A stretch of 64,000 nucleotides of DNA from an uncultured Paracoccaceae bacterium (GTDB taxonomy: Bacteria; Pseudomonadota; Alphaproteobacteria; Rhodobacterales; Rhodobacteraceae). The notes under the pieces are model-generated. The model was not told where the DNA came from. It made no database searches and was given only the letters and a program-made list of their open reading frames with translations. Positions 42,287 through 51,633 of the stretch are shown here, piece after piece (position 1 is the stretch's first letter; the number at the start of each line of letters is the position of its first letter). The stretch is taken from NCBI GenBank assembly GCA_947503775.1, contig CANNFE010000001.1:558001-622000 (forward strand), given 5' to 3'. The position numbers were made by a program, and so were the translations under genes.

Positions 42287-44044
42287 TCAGCTCTCCTCGG
42301 GGATCACCAGTTCCACATCGAACGCATAGGGCACCTGCACGATAGGTCCCCGGCGGAACAGCTCGACCTCCTCGATCTGCCCGTAATGGAACTCGACAAG
42401 CCGCAGCTTGCCGGTTCCCTCATCGCGATACGTCAACGATTTGAACGGCTTGAGATAGCGTCCACCCGACCGCGCATAGTATCTCCAGACAGATGACCCG
42501 TTCGGCACGTCCTCGGATTCGAGGATCAGCCGGTTGCCGTCGATCGAGAGCCAGTCGGGCAATGCATCCCCGGCCAGCCGCTGCCGGGTGATCTGGGGCA
42601 TCGTATTCACCAAAAGCTCTCCCCTGACCCGCTCGGGCCGTACCGGGAACGCGGCGATCTCGTATTCCACCCGGTTCACCGTCCAGTCAAACGCCTCCTC
42701 ACCGACTGTGATCGGCTCGCCCGCCGCATCGAGAAAGACCGTCTCTACGACATCGTCGTCATGGTCGTACCGGTCAAAGGCGTCCAGAAACATCCCGCTC
42801 ACTGTCGACGGATAGTCGAACGCGACGTTGGCGGAATACTCGCTCTGCCTCGGCTCGATGCCATCGGCGATCTGATCGGCCGGGATCTCGACCGGCGCGG
42901 CATCCAGCAAGGCGCTGAACCCGCCCCCCTGATAGACCGGCCCGCCCAGCGGGATGTCGGGCAAAGTGCCGCTCTCGTCCAGCAGGTCGAAATCCAGCAC
43001 ATCCAGCACCACCGTCTCATACATCTGCGCCCCGCCCTCGGGCGGCAGAAGCGTCACGGTCACGTCCTGCGGGATCCCCCGAAACCCGCCCACACCGTAA
43101 AGCGCCACCGGCGCGGCCATCCCGCGCTCGGCCAGTTCGGCATCGACCAGAGCGTCAAGATCCGCCTCGGCCAGATCGCCCGCCTGCGCCGCCTCCAGCA
43201 GGCCGTCCAGGATCCCGGTCAGGGTCTCCATCTGCTCGGGATTGCCCCAGCTGCCGGTGCTGCGGGACAGATACTGCTCGGTCTCGTCGCGCGCCTCGAT
43301 ATAGATCGCGCTCGTCTCGATCTCGGGAGGCGCCCCGTCGCTGCGCGCGACGCGGACGAAGACCTGATGATCCTCCTGCGCCTCGAACGTCACCTCATAG
43401 GCGCCGACCTGCCGTGTCTCGCCGATATCGCCGGGCCCGAACTCCGCGCGCAGCATCTCTTCGGGCAGATCGCCCTGAAAGACCCCCTGCACCTGGGCGG
43501 CGAAAGACGCATCTTCGGGCGTCGTGCCTTCGAGATTGTACAAGATCCGCAGCCAGCTGCCGTCAAAGATCGCCTGAAGGCCCGGATCCGTGTCGTCGTA
43601 GTCCTGCTGGCGCTTCACCGGGATCTGCCGCCCATCCTCGAGCGTCACGCTTTGCCAGATCATCTCCGATCCTGCGGGCGGATCGAAGGCCTCGATCGGG
43701 ATCACCGTTCCCGTCCAGGACCGCTCCACCGCCAGCGTATCGAGATAGACCCAAGCCATCTCGGCAGGCGAGCCATAGTCTTCGACCAGCGCAAGCTCGG
43801 GCGACGTGTATTGCACCTCCTCGGGCGGCTCCTGCGCGCGCAGGCGGCTCTCGCGCATCCAGTACATCATCCTGTAGACGCCGTTGAACCCATCGCGCAG
43901 CGCCTCGTCCTCGACCCCGGCGATCCGCTCCTGGATCTCGGTCTGCTCCGCCTCGAGCGCGGCCAACTGATCCTCCAGATCCTCCTTGCAGCCCGCAAGC
44001 GCGACGACTGCCGCCAGACAAAGCGACCCCCTCAGAAATGCCAT
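42287..44044 (-). CDS. large hypothetical lipoprotein
   Basis: A 585-residue protein with a lipoprotein signal (LCLAAVVALAGC, lipidated Cys19) followed directly by an acidic coiled coil (EDLEDQLAALEAEQTEIQER in one stretch). The rest is acidic, rich in beta-prone segments and Asp/Glu (RYDHDDDVVETVFLDAAGEP), with no recognised domain. It is probably anchored to the outer membrane or the outer face of the inner membrane. It is divergent from the BaiN-like flavoprotein gene and upstream of ogt by 56 bases. Confidence 0.7.
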   Translation of the reverse strand: MAFLRGSLCLAAVVALAGCKEDLEDQLAALEAEQTEIQERIAGVEDEALRDGFNGVYRMMYWMRESRLRAQEPPEEVQYTSPELALVEDYGSPAEMAWVYLDTLAVERSWTGTVIPIEAFDPPAGSEMIWQSVTLEDGRQIPVKRQQDYDDTDPGLQAIFDGSWLRILYNLEGTTPEDASFAAQVQGVFQGDLPEEMLRAEFGPGDIGETRQVGAYEVTFEAQEDHQVFVRVARSDGAPPEIETSAIYIEARDETEQYLSRSTGSWGNPEQMETLTGILDGLLEAAQAGDLAEADLDALVDAELAERGMAAPVALYGVGGFRGIPQDVTVTLLPPEGGAQMYETVVLDVLDFDLLDESGTLPDIPLGGPVYQGGGFSALLDAAPVEIPADQIADGIEPRQSEYSANVAFDYPSTVSGMFLDAFDRYDHDDDVVETVFLDAAGEPITVGEEAFDWTVNRVEYEIAAFPVRPERVRGELLVNTMPQITRQRLAGDALPDWLSIDGNRLILESEDVPNGSSVWRYYARSGGRYLKPFKSLTYRDEGTGKLRLVEFHYGQIEEVELFRRGPIVQVPYAFDVELVIPEES

Positions 44045-44159
44045 TCCCGTATGTCTCCGTTCAAAATGCCCTGCCCCCGTACCTCCGCGTCATTGGCAGT
44101 TCAATAGACGCCACCCTGCCCCTTGTCCTCGCGTGCCCACTCTGCCACCTCGCGGGTCC

Positions 44160-45341
44160 ATGACACGCACTCTCATCATCGGCGCGGGCGCTGCAGGCCT
44201 GATGTGCGCGGCCCAGACCGGGCCGGACACGCTGCTGATCGATCACGCCAAGGCCCCGGGCGAGAAGATCCGCATCTCGGGCGGCGGGCGCTGCAATTTC
44301 ACCAACATGCATGCGGCGCCCGAGAATTTCCTGTCGCAAAACCCGCATTTCGCCAAATCGGCCCTCAGCCGCTACACCCAGTGGGATTTCCTCGACCTCG
44401 TGCAGGCCCACAAGATCCCCTGGCACGAAAAGACGCTGGGCCAGCTCTTTTGCGACCGCACGGCGCGCGACATCATCGCGATGCTGCTGGCCGAGATGGA
44501 AAAGGCAGGCGCCACCCTCGCCCTTCATACCTCCGCCATCGACATCGCCAAATCCGAGACCGGCTTTCGCGTCACGCTCGAAACCCAAGGCAAGCGCCGG
44601 ACGATCACGCCGCAGACCGTCGTTCTCGCCACCGGCGGCAAGTCGATCCCCAAGATGGGCGCGACCGACTTTGCCTACCGGATCGCTCGCCAGTTCGACC
44701 ACGCCGTCACGGGCACCCGCCCCGCGCTCGTGCCGCTGACGGTCGAGGAGCGCTTCAAGCCGCTCGCCGGCACCAGCGCCCCCGCCCGTGTCTGGACAGA
44801 CAGCTGCGCGCCGTTCGAAGAAGCCGTCCTCTTCACCCATCGCGGCCTTTCGGGCCCGGCGATCCTGCAGGCCTCGTCCTACTGGACCGACGGAGCGCCC
44901 CTCTGGATCGATCTTCTACCCGGCACGGATCTGGCCGCCGATCTGAAGGCCCAGAAAAGAACCCACGGACGCAAGGCCCTCACAACGGCGCTTGGCCAGC
45001 ACCTGCCGCAGCGCCTCGTCGATCACCTCTCCGCCGACCTCGATCTCTCAGGCAATGTCGCCGACCAGCCCGACACACGCCTCGACGATCTGGCCCGCGC
45101 GCTCGCCGCCTGGCAGATCACCCCCACTGCGACCGAAGGCTACCGCACCGCCGAAGTGACCCTCGGCGGCATCGACACGGACGGGATCTCCTCGAAAACG
45201 ATGGCATCGAAGACCGTCCCCGGCCTTTACATGATCGGAGAGGCCGTCGACGTCACCGGCTGGCTCGGCGGCTACAACTTCCAATGGGCCTGGTCCTCGG
45301 GCTGGGCGGCCGGACAGGCGATCGCGCAGAACAGGCCCTGA
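44160..45341 (+). CDS. BaiN/HI0933-type FAD flavoprotein
   Basis: A 393-residue NAD(P)/FAD-dependent oxidoreductase of the HI0933/BaiN family. The dinucleotide motif LIIGAGAAGLMCA is at the N-terminus, then the family's KIRISGGGRCNFTN, VVLATGGKSIPKMGATDFAY in one stretch, LFTHRGLSGPAILQASSYW, and the FAD-contact end GEAVDVTGWLGGYNFQWAWS. The physiological substrate is unknown for most members. ATG 44160 is used because the nucleotide-binding strand starts at once; the longer frame from 43986 crosses the divergent promoter region. Confidence 0.92.
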   Translation: MTRTLIIGAGAAGLMCAAQTGPDTLLIDHAKAPGEKIRISGGGRCNFTNMHAAPENFLSQNPHFAKSALSRYTQWDFLDLVQAHKIPWHEKTLGQLFCDRTARDIIAMLLAEMEKAGATLALHTSAIDIAKSETGFRVTLETQGKRRTITPQTVVLATGGKSIPKMGATDFAYRIARQFDHAVTGTRPALVPLTVEERFKPLAGTSAPARVWTDSCAPFEEAVLFTHRGLSGPAILQASSYWTDGAPLWIDLLPGTDLAADLKAQKRTHGRKALTTALGQHLPQRLVDHLSADLDLSGNVADQPDTRLDDLARALAAWQITPTATEGYRTAEVTLGGIDTDGISSKTMASKTVPGLYMIGEAVDVTGWLGGYNFQWAWSSGWAAGQAIAQNRP

Positions 45342-45435
45342 ACCCCGCCCGATCAGGGGGACTGGACTGGCAAATCCCGACGCGCTACCAATTCGGCAAC
45401 TCATTTGAGCTTTGATTTAAGAGGATCCCTTTTCC

Positions 45436-46443
45436 GTGCAAACCGCATCGAAGTCTGTCGAAATTTTGCTCGAACGCCCCATGACGACGTCAGAGGTCTA
45501 TCTCGCCAAAAGCGTCTTCGGCCACGCCTTGGATTGTACTCGGATCAAGATCCACAAGACGACGGTCCACCCGACATTAGGTGAGCGCATGTATCATAGC
45601 GCGGGCCATATCTATCTACCGGGCAAGAGCTATAAGGATGATCTCTACGGCGACGACCCGATCGAACGCAGCAAACTGGTCCACGAACTCGCCCATGTCT
45701 GGCAATATCAGAACAATATCCCGGGAAAGACGACCACCCGGCGGGACTACCAATATGCGGGCTGGGACATCGAGCGCAACGAGTATGCCAAGGATTCCAC
45801 CAATGCGGTCTGGGACAAGGAAATGGCCAAGCTCAAGCCCGGGAAATTGTCCGACGCAGACTTCAATAAAATGCAGAAGCTCAACAAGAAAATCACCCGG
45901 TCGGTGGACTCCATCAGACAGGAACTAAAGGAGGCGCGGAAGCGCTACGACTCTCTCGATGCCAGATTGAACAACAAATCCAAATGGGGCGGGCCTCGCA
46001 CCGACTGGATGTCAAAAGACGAAGCCGAGGAGATCATCCCGGTTGGCAGCCCAGGGTTTCTTTCGACCGATTGGGGACGCCCGTTGTCAGAGATTCTTTG
46101 GGAACGCGCGGATGTCAGGGAGATGTTCAACAGCCGGGAGCACTTGTTGCAGTGCTGGCGGGACTATGAACGCGACGACTACGACTATATGAAATCCGAT
46201 TTCGAATACACGGTCTGCTCCTTCGAGGATCTGAATATCGAGCAGCAGGCCACGATGATTCAGGAATACTATCTCCTGTCGGTCGGAATCGAGGTCTCGA
46301 CCACACGTACGGGCCTAGCGCTCAACGGACGAAAGCGGCCCCCGCTCAGCTTCTATCGCAGTTTTATCCCTTTCCTCTCCAATCCCCTCCCCGATCAGCG
46401 CGCAACGCACCGGCCCCTCCCGCGCAGCCTCCTGCGCCATTAA
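45436..46443 (+). CDS. putative zinc metallopeptidase (HELAH motif)
   Basis: A 335-residue protein of unrecognised family. KLVHELAHVWQYQNN contains an HExxH zinc motif (HELAH, 83-87) on an amphipathic helix, and an acidic candidate third ligand lies in DIERNEYA about 25 residues on, as in gluzincins. A charged helical segment (about 130-175) follows. There is no signal peptide. The start is GTG 45436, with AGAGGATCC rather far upstream. Codon use is less GC-rich than its neighbours, so recent acquisition is possible. The HELAHVWQ style resembles peptidase domains that accompany secreted effectors or Rhs-type proteins, but no such gene adjoins. Confidence 0.6.
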   Translation: MQTASKSVEILLERPMTTSEVYLAKSVFGHALDCTRIKIHKTTVHPTLGERMYHSAGHIYLPGKSYKDDLYGDDPIERSKLVHELAHVWQYQNNIPGKTTTRRDYQYAGWDIERNEYAKDSTNAVWDKEMAKLKPGKLSDADFNKMQKLNKKITRSVDSIRQELKEARKRYDSLDARLNNKSKWGGPRTDWMSKDEAEEIIPVGSPGFLSTDWGRPLSEILWERADVREMFNSREHLLQCWRDYERDDYDYMKSDFEYTVCSFEDLNIEQQATMIQEYYLLSVGIEVSTTRTGLALNGRKRPPLSFYRSFIPFLSNPLPDQRATHRPLPRSLLRH

Positions 46444-46531
46444 CACACCCGTCGTTGCGCCGCCCCCCCGCAGCCTGTAAGCCCAAAGCCGCGCCCTGCC
46501 ACTCCGGGGCCTGACTGGGGGACCGACCGCC

Positions 46532-48775
46532 ATGCCGCATCGCGCCGAGACATCGAGCCGCGCCCTTCTGGGCCGCCTGCGCGATGCCATGGCCGATGGC
46601 TCGGGCGGCGGGCAGGCCCGGCTCGACCGGATCGTCGATCTCATCGCCTCCTCGATGGATACCGAGGTCTGCTCGATCTACCTCTTCCGCGACGCCGAAA
46701 CGCTCGAGCTGTGCGCCACCCGCGGCCTCGCGCCCGAGGCCGTCCACCAGACCCGCATGCGTCTGGGCGAAGGCCTGGTCGGCCGCGTCGCGCGCCAGAA
46801 GACCGTCATCAACACCGCCGACGCCCCTGCGCAAAAAGGCTTTCGCTACATGCCCGAGACCGGAGAGGAACGCTTCTCGTCCTTTCTCGGCATTCCGATC
46901 CAGCGGCTCGGGGAGTCGCTCGGCGTCCTCGTCGTTCAATCCAAAGAGGCGCGCCAGTTCACCCCCGACGAAGTCTACGCGCTCGAGGTGACGGCGATGG
47001 TCCTCGCCGAAATGGCCGAGCTTGGCGCCTTCACCGGCGGCGATCACGGCATGCTCGTGCGCCATCAGCAACCAGCCCTCCTGCGCGGTGTCTCCGCCCA
47101 GGAAGGCGCGGTTGAAGGCTGCGTCTTCCTGCACGAACCTCGCGTCGTCGTCACCAACCCCTTCGCGGGCGACGAGGCGCAGGAGCTCGCCCGTCTCAAC
47201 GAGGCCGTCGACACGCTGCGCGTCTCCGTCGATCAGATGCTGTCCGGCACATTGGGCACCGGCGAACAGGCCGCCGTTCTCGAGGCCTACCGGATGTTCG
47301 CCAATTCCCGCTCTTGGCTGCGCCGGATGGAGGACGACGTCAAAAGCGGCCTCTCCGCCGAAGCCGCCGTCGAAAAAGAGCAATCCCTCGCCCGCGCCCG
47401 GATGGAACAGGCGGGCGACGGCTATCTGCGCGAACGGCTCCACGATCTCGACGATCTCTCGAACCGCCTCCTGCGCATCCTCACCGGCCAGGGCCAGGAA
47501 ACCGGCGCCGAGATGCCCTCCGATCCCGTCCTCGTCGCCCGCAATATCGGCCCCGGAGAGCTTCTGGACTACGGCAAGACCCTGCGCGGCATCGTGCTCG
47601 AGGAAGGCTCCGTCGGCTCGCATGCCGCCATCGTCGCCCGCGCCTGGGCGATCCCGCTCGTGATCAACGCCAAGGGCGTTCTGACCGAGGCGCTCAACAA
47701 CGATCCGATCCTCGTTGATGGCGATCAGGGCATCGTCCACCTGCGCCCTGACGATACCGTTCAGGGGGCCTTCCGCGACAAGATCGCCATGCAGGCCCGC
47801 GCGCAGGAGCGCTACGCCTCGCTGCGCGACAAGCCCGCCGAGGCCAAATGCGGCTCTGTCGTCCGGCTCGAGATGAATGCGGGCCTGATCGCCGATCTGC
47901 CCTCTCTAGTCGGCTCGGGCGCCGAAGGCGTGGGCCTCTTCCGGACCGAGCTTCAATTTCTCGTCCGCAACCAGATGCCCACCCGCACCGAACTGGTGGA
48001 CATCTACAAGCGCGTCCTGAAAGCCGCCGGCGACAAGCGCGTCGTCTTCCGCACGCTCGATATCGGCTCCGACAAGGTCCTGCCGTACATGAAGCCGCAG
48101 GACGAACCGAACCCCGCCCTTGGATGGCGCGCGATCCGTGTCGGCCTCGACAAGCCAGGCGTTCTCAGGATGCAGCTTCAGGCCCTGATCCGCGCCGCCG
48201 ATGGCGGCCCGCTGACGGTCATGTTCCCCTTTATCGCGCAATACGAGGAATACACCGCCGCCCGCGCCGAGCTGGAAAAAGCGATCGAGCGCGAGCGCAT
48301 CCTCGGCCATCCCCTCCCGTCCGAGGTCAAGGTGGGCGCGATGCTCGAGACCCCGTCGCTGGGATTCGCACCAAAGAAATTCTTTGAAGAGGTCGGGTTT
48401 CTTTCCATCGGCGGCAATGACCTCAAGCAGTTCTTCTTCGCCGCCGACCGCGAAAACGAACGCGTCCGCCGCCGCTACGATACGCTCAACGTCTCGTTCC
48501 TCAGCTATCTCGAAATGGTGGTGGAGCGCTGCAAGGACACCAACACCCCGCTCTCTTTCTGCGGCGAGGATGCGGGCCGCCCGATCGAGGCCGTCTGTTT
48601 TGCCGCGATGGGCCTGCGCGCCCTCTCCATGCGCCCGGCCTCCATTGGTCCGGTCAAGCACCTGCTGCGCCGCGTCAATCTCGATGATGCCAAGGCCGTC
48701 ATCGACGAGGCCCGCACCCGGGGCGATATGAGCGTCCGCGGCGCGATGGCGGAGTGGCTCAAGACGATTAAGTGA
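46532..48775 (+). CDS. ptsP: phosphoenolpyruvate--protein phosphotransferase PtsP (EI-Ntr)
   Basis: First enzyme of the nitrogen-related phosphotransferase system; passes phosphate from PEP to NPr. The 747-residue product has an N-terminal GAF domain (about 10-165; TRMRLGEGLVGRVARQKTVI), the HPr-binding and phosphohistidine domains (VGSHAAIVARAWAIPLV with the active His), and the PEP-binding barrel (EGVGLFRTELQFL, KVGAMLETPSLGF, GGNDLKQFF, SFCGEDAGRP with the catalytic Cys). Length is normal. Partner genes ptsO and ptsN are not in the window. Confidence 0.95.
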   Translation: MPHRAETSSRALLGRLRDAMADGSGGGQARLDRIVDLIASSMDTEVCSIYLFRDAETLELCATRGLAPEAVHQTRMRLGEGLVGRVARQKTVINTADAPAQKGFRYMPETGEERFSSFLGIPIQRLGESLGVLVVQSKEARQFTPDEVYALEVTAMVLAEMAELGAFTGGDHGMLVRHQQPALLRGVSAQEGAVEGCVFLHEPRVVVTNPFAGDEAQELARLNEAVDTLRVSVDQMLSGTLGTGEQAAVLEAYRMFANSRSWLRRMEDDVKSGLSAEAAVEKEQSLARARMEQAGDGYLRERLHDLDDLSNRLLRILTGQGQETGAEMPSDPVLVARNIGPGELLDYGKTLRGIVLEEGSVGSHAAIVARAWAIPLVINAKGVLTEALNNDPILVDGDQGIVHLRPDDTVQGAFRDKIAMQARAQERYASLRDKPAEAKCGSVVRLEMNAGLIADLPSLVGSGAEGVGLFRTELQFLVRNQMPTRTELVDIYKRVLKAAGDKRVVFRTLDIGSDKVLPYMKPQDEPNPALGWRAIRVGLDKPGVLRMQLQALIRAADGGPLTVMFPFIAQYEEYTAARAELEKAIERERILGHPLPSEVKVGAMLETPSLGFAPKKFFEEVGFLSIGGNDLKQFFFAADRENERVRRRYDTLNVSFLSYLEMVVERCKDTNTPLSFCGEDAGRPIEAVCFAAMGLRALSMRPASIGPVKHLLRRVNLDDAKAVIDEARTRGDMSVRGAMAEWLKTIK

Positions 48776-48956
48776 TCGCTTATGAAAGCCCAGCCTGGCC
48801 CGCAGATCTTCTCTGTCCGTTGCGCCAAAAGCCTGCGCGCGATCCGTTAACGGGGCAAAACGCGGCAACGCCTCCGACCGGATGCCGACGTCCCTCCGAC
48901 CGGATGCCGCCCGGCCGATTTCCGAACTTTTGGCGAATTAACCTTCATAGACCGCA
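48776..48956. other. intergenic space between ptsP and the folE2 terminator
   Basis: About 180 bases between the ends of convergent genes. A short repeat, TCCGACCGGATGCCG, occurs twice in tandem around 48876-48910. Nothing else is seen. Confidence 0.4.
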
Positions 48957-48989
48957 AAAGGCCCCGATCCGGCGGGATCGGGGCCTTTC
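48957..48989 (-). terminator. intrinsic terminator, folE2 (possibly bidirectional)
   Basis: AAAAGGCCCCGATCC and GGATCGGGGCCTTT form a long GC stem with loop GGCG. On the minus strand it is followed by TTTT and stands 20 bases beyond the folE2 stop. It could also end ptsP transcripts on the plus strand. Confidence 0.75.
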
Positions 48990-49008
48990 ATCAGATTAGT
49001 ATTGGGAC

Positions 49009-50112
49009 CTAACCGACTGCGATCAGGGATGAAAACAGCTTCGGATCCATGCTCTCGGCCGCAAAGGTCGGCCCTTCCGTCAAAACGCTCACCGCGTCAT
49101 GGGAATGCAGGCTCTCCTGATGGCTCGCTATGATCCGAAAGTCGCCAACCCGTTGATCCGCAAGCAATTCCTGGCAGAACGAGCGCGCCGCATCCTCCAC
49201 GAAAATCGGATTGGCCGCGTTCAGCTCCGCAAAGGCCTGCTCGTCCTCACGCTTGACCATGACCTGCGTCTCGGTCGGCACCGCCCGGCGACAAAGCTCC
49301 ACCAGATCCTCGAACCACAAACATCCCGCCTTTTCATCGACTTGCACCGAAATCCTCGCAACGGATCTTTGCGAATGCGGCGTCGCCAACTGCCCCCGCA
49401 CCTGCCGCGCATGCTCGCTCAATTCCAGCGAACAGGGGCAGGTCGAAGAGTAGACATAATCAAGGTGAACGATCTTCTTGCGCACCCCGTTCTGATCCAC
49501 CACCTCAAGGGCGATATCGTAATACTGATAGCCTTCAAGACCCGACCGTAAGCTGCTGACTTTCATCGGAAAAGAGAACCGCATCTGGATGCGCGCATCA
49601 AAGCTCTCAAGGTCCGTCTTGTAGTCGTCGAGCGCCGCCTCGATCACCTCGAAACTGAACGTCTCTTCCGCCCTGCGATAGAAGGTCCGCATGATGCGGC
49701 TCATATTGATGCCCTTCTTCTCGGCCTCGAGGCTGACCGTTCCGGTCACACTGGTCTCGAGCGTCAGGTCGCCATCGTCCCGCGTATGAAAGCGGATCGG
49801 CAGGCGAAAGTTACTGATTCCAACATGTTGGATCGCCTGCTTGGCCCCCCGGATCAGCGAGGATGGCCCGTTCTGAAGGTCCGGCAGCGAGGCTTTGTAA
49901 GCCGCATCGACCTTGAAATCGGCCGGGTAGGTCCGCGCCAAAGCCGGGTAGTTCGACACTTCCTGACCGGGCAAAAGCCGCGCGACCATCGGATCAAGAT
50001 CCGCCACTTCCTCGGCCGTTGCGGCGCCTGCCCACTGCCGAAGCAACGCCAGCGCCTGCTCAGCGGCCTCGCGGTCCGGTTCGCGGTCAAAGTCTTGTGA
50101 AATAAGGTTCAT
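49009..50112 (-). CDS. folE2: GTP cyclohydrolase I type 2 (FolE2)
   Basis: Converts GTP to dihydroneopterin triphosphate, the first folate step. FolE2 (COG1469) replaces zinc-dependent FolE and can use other metals. The 367-residue product has the family pattern: VGISNFRLPIRF, KGINMSRIMRTFYRRAE, and YSSTCPCSLELSEHARQ with the metal-binding Cys, then TPHSQRSVARISVQV. ATG 50112 has AGGGCACG upstream. In several bacteria folE2 is induced under zinc limitation, relevant to the CobW cluster at 14 kb, but I saw no Zur site here. Confidence 0.94.
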   Translation of the reverse strand: MNLISQDFDREPDREAAEQALALLRQWAGAATAEEVADLDPMVARLLPGQEVSNYPALARTYPADFKVDAAYKASLPDLQNGPSSLIRGAKQAIQHVGISNFRLPIRFHTRDDGDLTLETSVTGTVSLEAEKKGINMSRIMRTFYRRAEETFSFEVIEAALDDYKTDLESFDARIQMRFSFPMKVSSLRSGLEGYQYYDIALEVVDQNGVRKKIVHLDYVYSSTCPCSLELSEHARQVRGQLATPHSQRSVARISVQVDEKAGCLWFEDLVELCRRAVPTETQVMVKREDEQAFAELNAANPIFVEDAARSFCQELLADQRVGDFRIIASHQESLHSHDAVSVLTEGPTFAAESMDPKLFSSLIAVG

Positions 50113-50204
50113 CGTGCCCTCCGTCCGATGGACAAGGCTTCACATATGGCTCGTGCCGCGCCCATTTCCAACGAAGGCTTAAGATTTATGCAACTTTTTC
50201 TCGC

Positions 50205-51374
50205 TCAGATGCGTTTCAAAGCCTTCTGGAAATCCGTGATCAGATCCTCCGCGCTTTCCAGACCGCAACTGATCCGGATCAGACCCGGCGTAATACCCAG
50301 CGCCTCTTTCTGTTCATCCGGCAGACGCTGATGCGTCGTCGTAGCCGGATGCGTCACGATGCTCTTGGCATCGCCCAGATTGTTGGAAATCGTAAAGATC
50401 TCCATCCCGTTCAGCGCCGCAAAGGCCCGCTCCTTCGATCCCAGATCGACCGCCAGAACGGTCCCGCCCGACCCCATCTGCGCCATGGCAAGCGCATGCT
50501 GAGGATGCGCCCGAAGTCCCGGATAGATCACCCGTTCGCCCATTTTTTCAAGCGCTGACGCAACCCTGAGGGCCGTCTCGGCCTGCGCCCGGACCCGCAG
50601 ATCCATCGTCTCCAGGCCCTTGAGCATCATCCACGCAGTGAACGGGCTCATCGCCGCCCCTGTATGCTTGAGATAGGGCTCGACCGTCTTGCGGATGAAC
50701 TCCGTGCGCCCCAGGATAACCCCGCCCAAGGCCCGGCCCTGCCCGTCGATATGCTTGGTCGCCGAGTAGATCACCACATTCGCCCCCTGCGCCAAGGCGC
50801 GCGAATAGACCGGGGTGGCAAAGACATTGTCGACCAGTACAAGCGCCCCAACCGCATGGGCCAGCTTGGAAACCGCCTCGATATCAATGACTTCCAGAAC
50901 CGGATTCGAAACGCTCTCGAAAAAGACCGCCTTGGTCCCCGGCCGGATCGCCGCCTCCCACTCCGCCAGATCGGTACCGTCGACAAAGGTCACCTCGACC
51001 CCGTAGCGCGTCAGCACCTCCTCGAGGATATAAAGGCACGACCCGAAGAGCGCCCGCGCCGACACCAAGTGATCCCCCGCCTTCAGCATTGAGGTCAGCG
51101 CCCCGCTCACGGCCGCCATCCCGCTCGCCGTGGCAAAACCATCCTCGGCCCCCTCGATCGCTGCGATCCGGTCCTCGAACATCGCAACCGTGGGGTTGCC
51201 GTAGCGCGCATAGATGAACTCATCCTGCCCCGCCTCGAGAAACCGCGCCTCGGCCGCCTCGGGCGTGTCATAGACGAAGCCCTGCGTCAGATAGATGGCC
51301 TCGCTCACCTCGCCATACTGACTGCGCCGGATCCCGGCATGAACCGCCTTGGTGCGGCTGGACCACTCGGCCAT
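50205..51374 (-). CDS. metZ: O-succinylhomoserine sulfhydrylase
   Basis: A PLP enzyme that makes homocysteine directly from an O-acylhomoserine and sulfide. From ATG 51374 the product has 389 residues. It shows the Cys/Met metabolism PLP family pattern: EFIYARYGNPTVAMFEDRIA in one stretch, the PLP Lys in YSATKHIDGQGR, SPFTAWMMLKGLETMDLRV and the end LIRISCGLESAEDLITDFQ. The longer frame (to 51536) would run through the riboswitch and is rejected. A SAM-II riboswitch and terminator precede it, so expression should fall when SAM is plentiful. Confidence 0.95.
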   Translation of the reverse strand: MAEWSSRTKAVHAGIRRSQYGEVSEAIYLTQGFVYDTPEAAEARFLEAGQDEFIYARYGNPTVAMFEDRIAAIEGAEDGFATASGMAAVSGALTSMLKAGDHLVSARALFGSCLYILEEVLTRYGVEVTFVDGTDLAEWEAAIRPGTKAVFFESVSNPVLEVIDIEAVSKLAHAVGALVLVDNVFATPVYSRALAQGANVVIYSATKHIDGQGRALGGVILGRTEFIRKTVEPYLKHTGAAMSPFTAWMMLKGLETMDLRVRAQAETALRVASALEKMGERVIYPGLRAHPQHALAMAQMGSGGTVLAVDLGSKERAFAALNGMEIFTISNNLGDAKSIVTHPATTTHQRLPDEQKEALGITPGLIRISCGLESAEDLITDFQKALKRI

Positions 51375-51406
51375 ATTTCTCTCCCTGAAGGCGGCATCCG
51401 CCCACG

Positions 51407-51437
51407 AAAAAACCCCGGACCGACAAAGGCACCGGGG
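51407..51437 (-). terminator. riboswitch expression-platform terminator ahead of metZ
   Basis: On the minus strand CCCCGG pairs with CCGGGG (plus-strand 51413-51418 and 51432-51437) and is followed by TTTTTT. It lies just downstream of the SAM-II aptamer and 33 bases before the metZ start, as expected for transcription attenuation. Confidence 0.82.
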
Positions 51438-51446
51438 CTGACCCTG

Positions 51447-51504
51447 CACCTCTTTAGCGGCATGTTTAACGTGGCCCGCAATCCGGTAACAAATCGCCAC
51501 GATC
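51447..51504 (-). promoter_or_regulatory. SAM-II riboswitch upstream of metZ
   Basis: Read on the minus strand, the core elements appear in the order and spacing of SAM-II: GTGGCGATTTG (51500 down to 51490), the ATTGCGGGCCAC return strand pairing with GTGG, the GTTAAACA segment, and GCTAAAGAGG (51458 down to 51449) that forms the pseudoknot. SAM-II is the usual S-adenosylmethionine aptamer of alphaproteobacterial methionine genes. A terminator follows it immediately. Confidence 0.88.
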
Positions 51505-51633
51505 TTTTGCCTATCGCCGCCGGACGTGGCGGTCAAGCAACGCGCGGCGGGTTGTCATCTTATTGAAACGTCCCCGTCACCCTGTCGAAACATCCATGGC
51601 TTAGTGCGCCCTCAAGATGTTGTGGTGAGGACG

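Noticed and set aside
49009-50112. Zur operator in front of folE2
   Set aside because: I searched the 92 bases upstream of folE2 for a Zur-like inverted repeat and saw none, so zinc control of this gene is not supported by sequence here.
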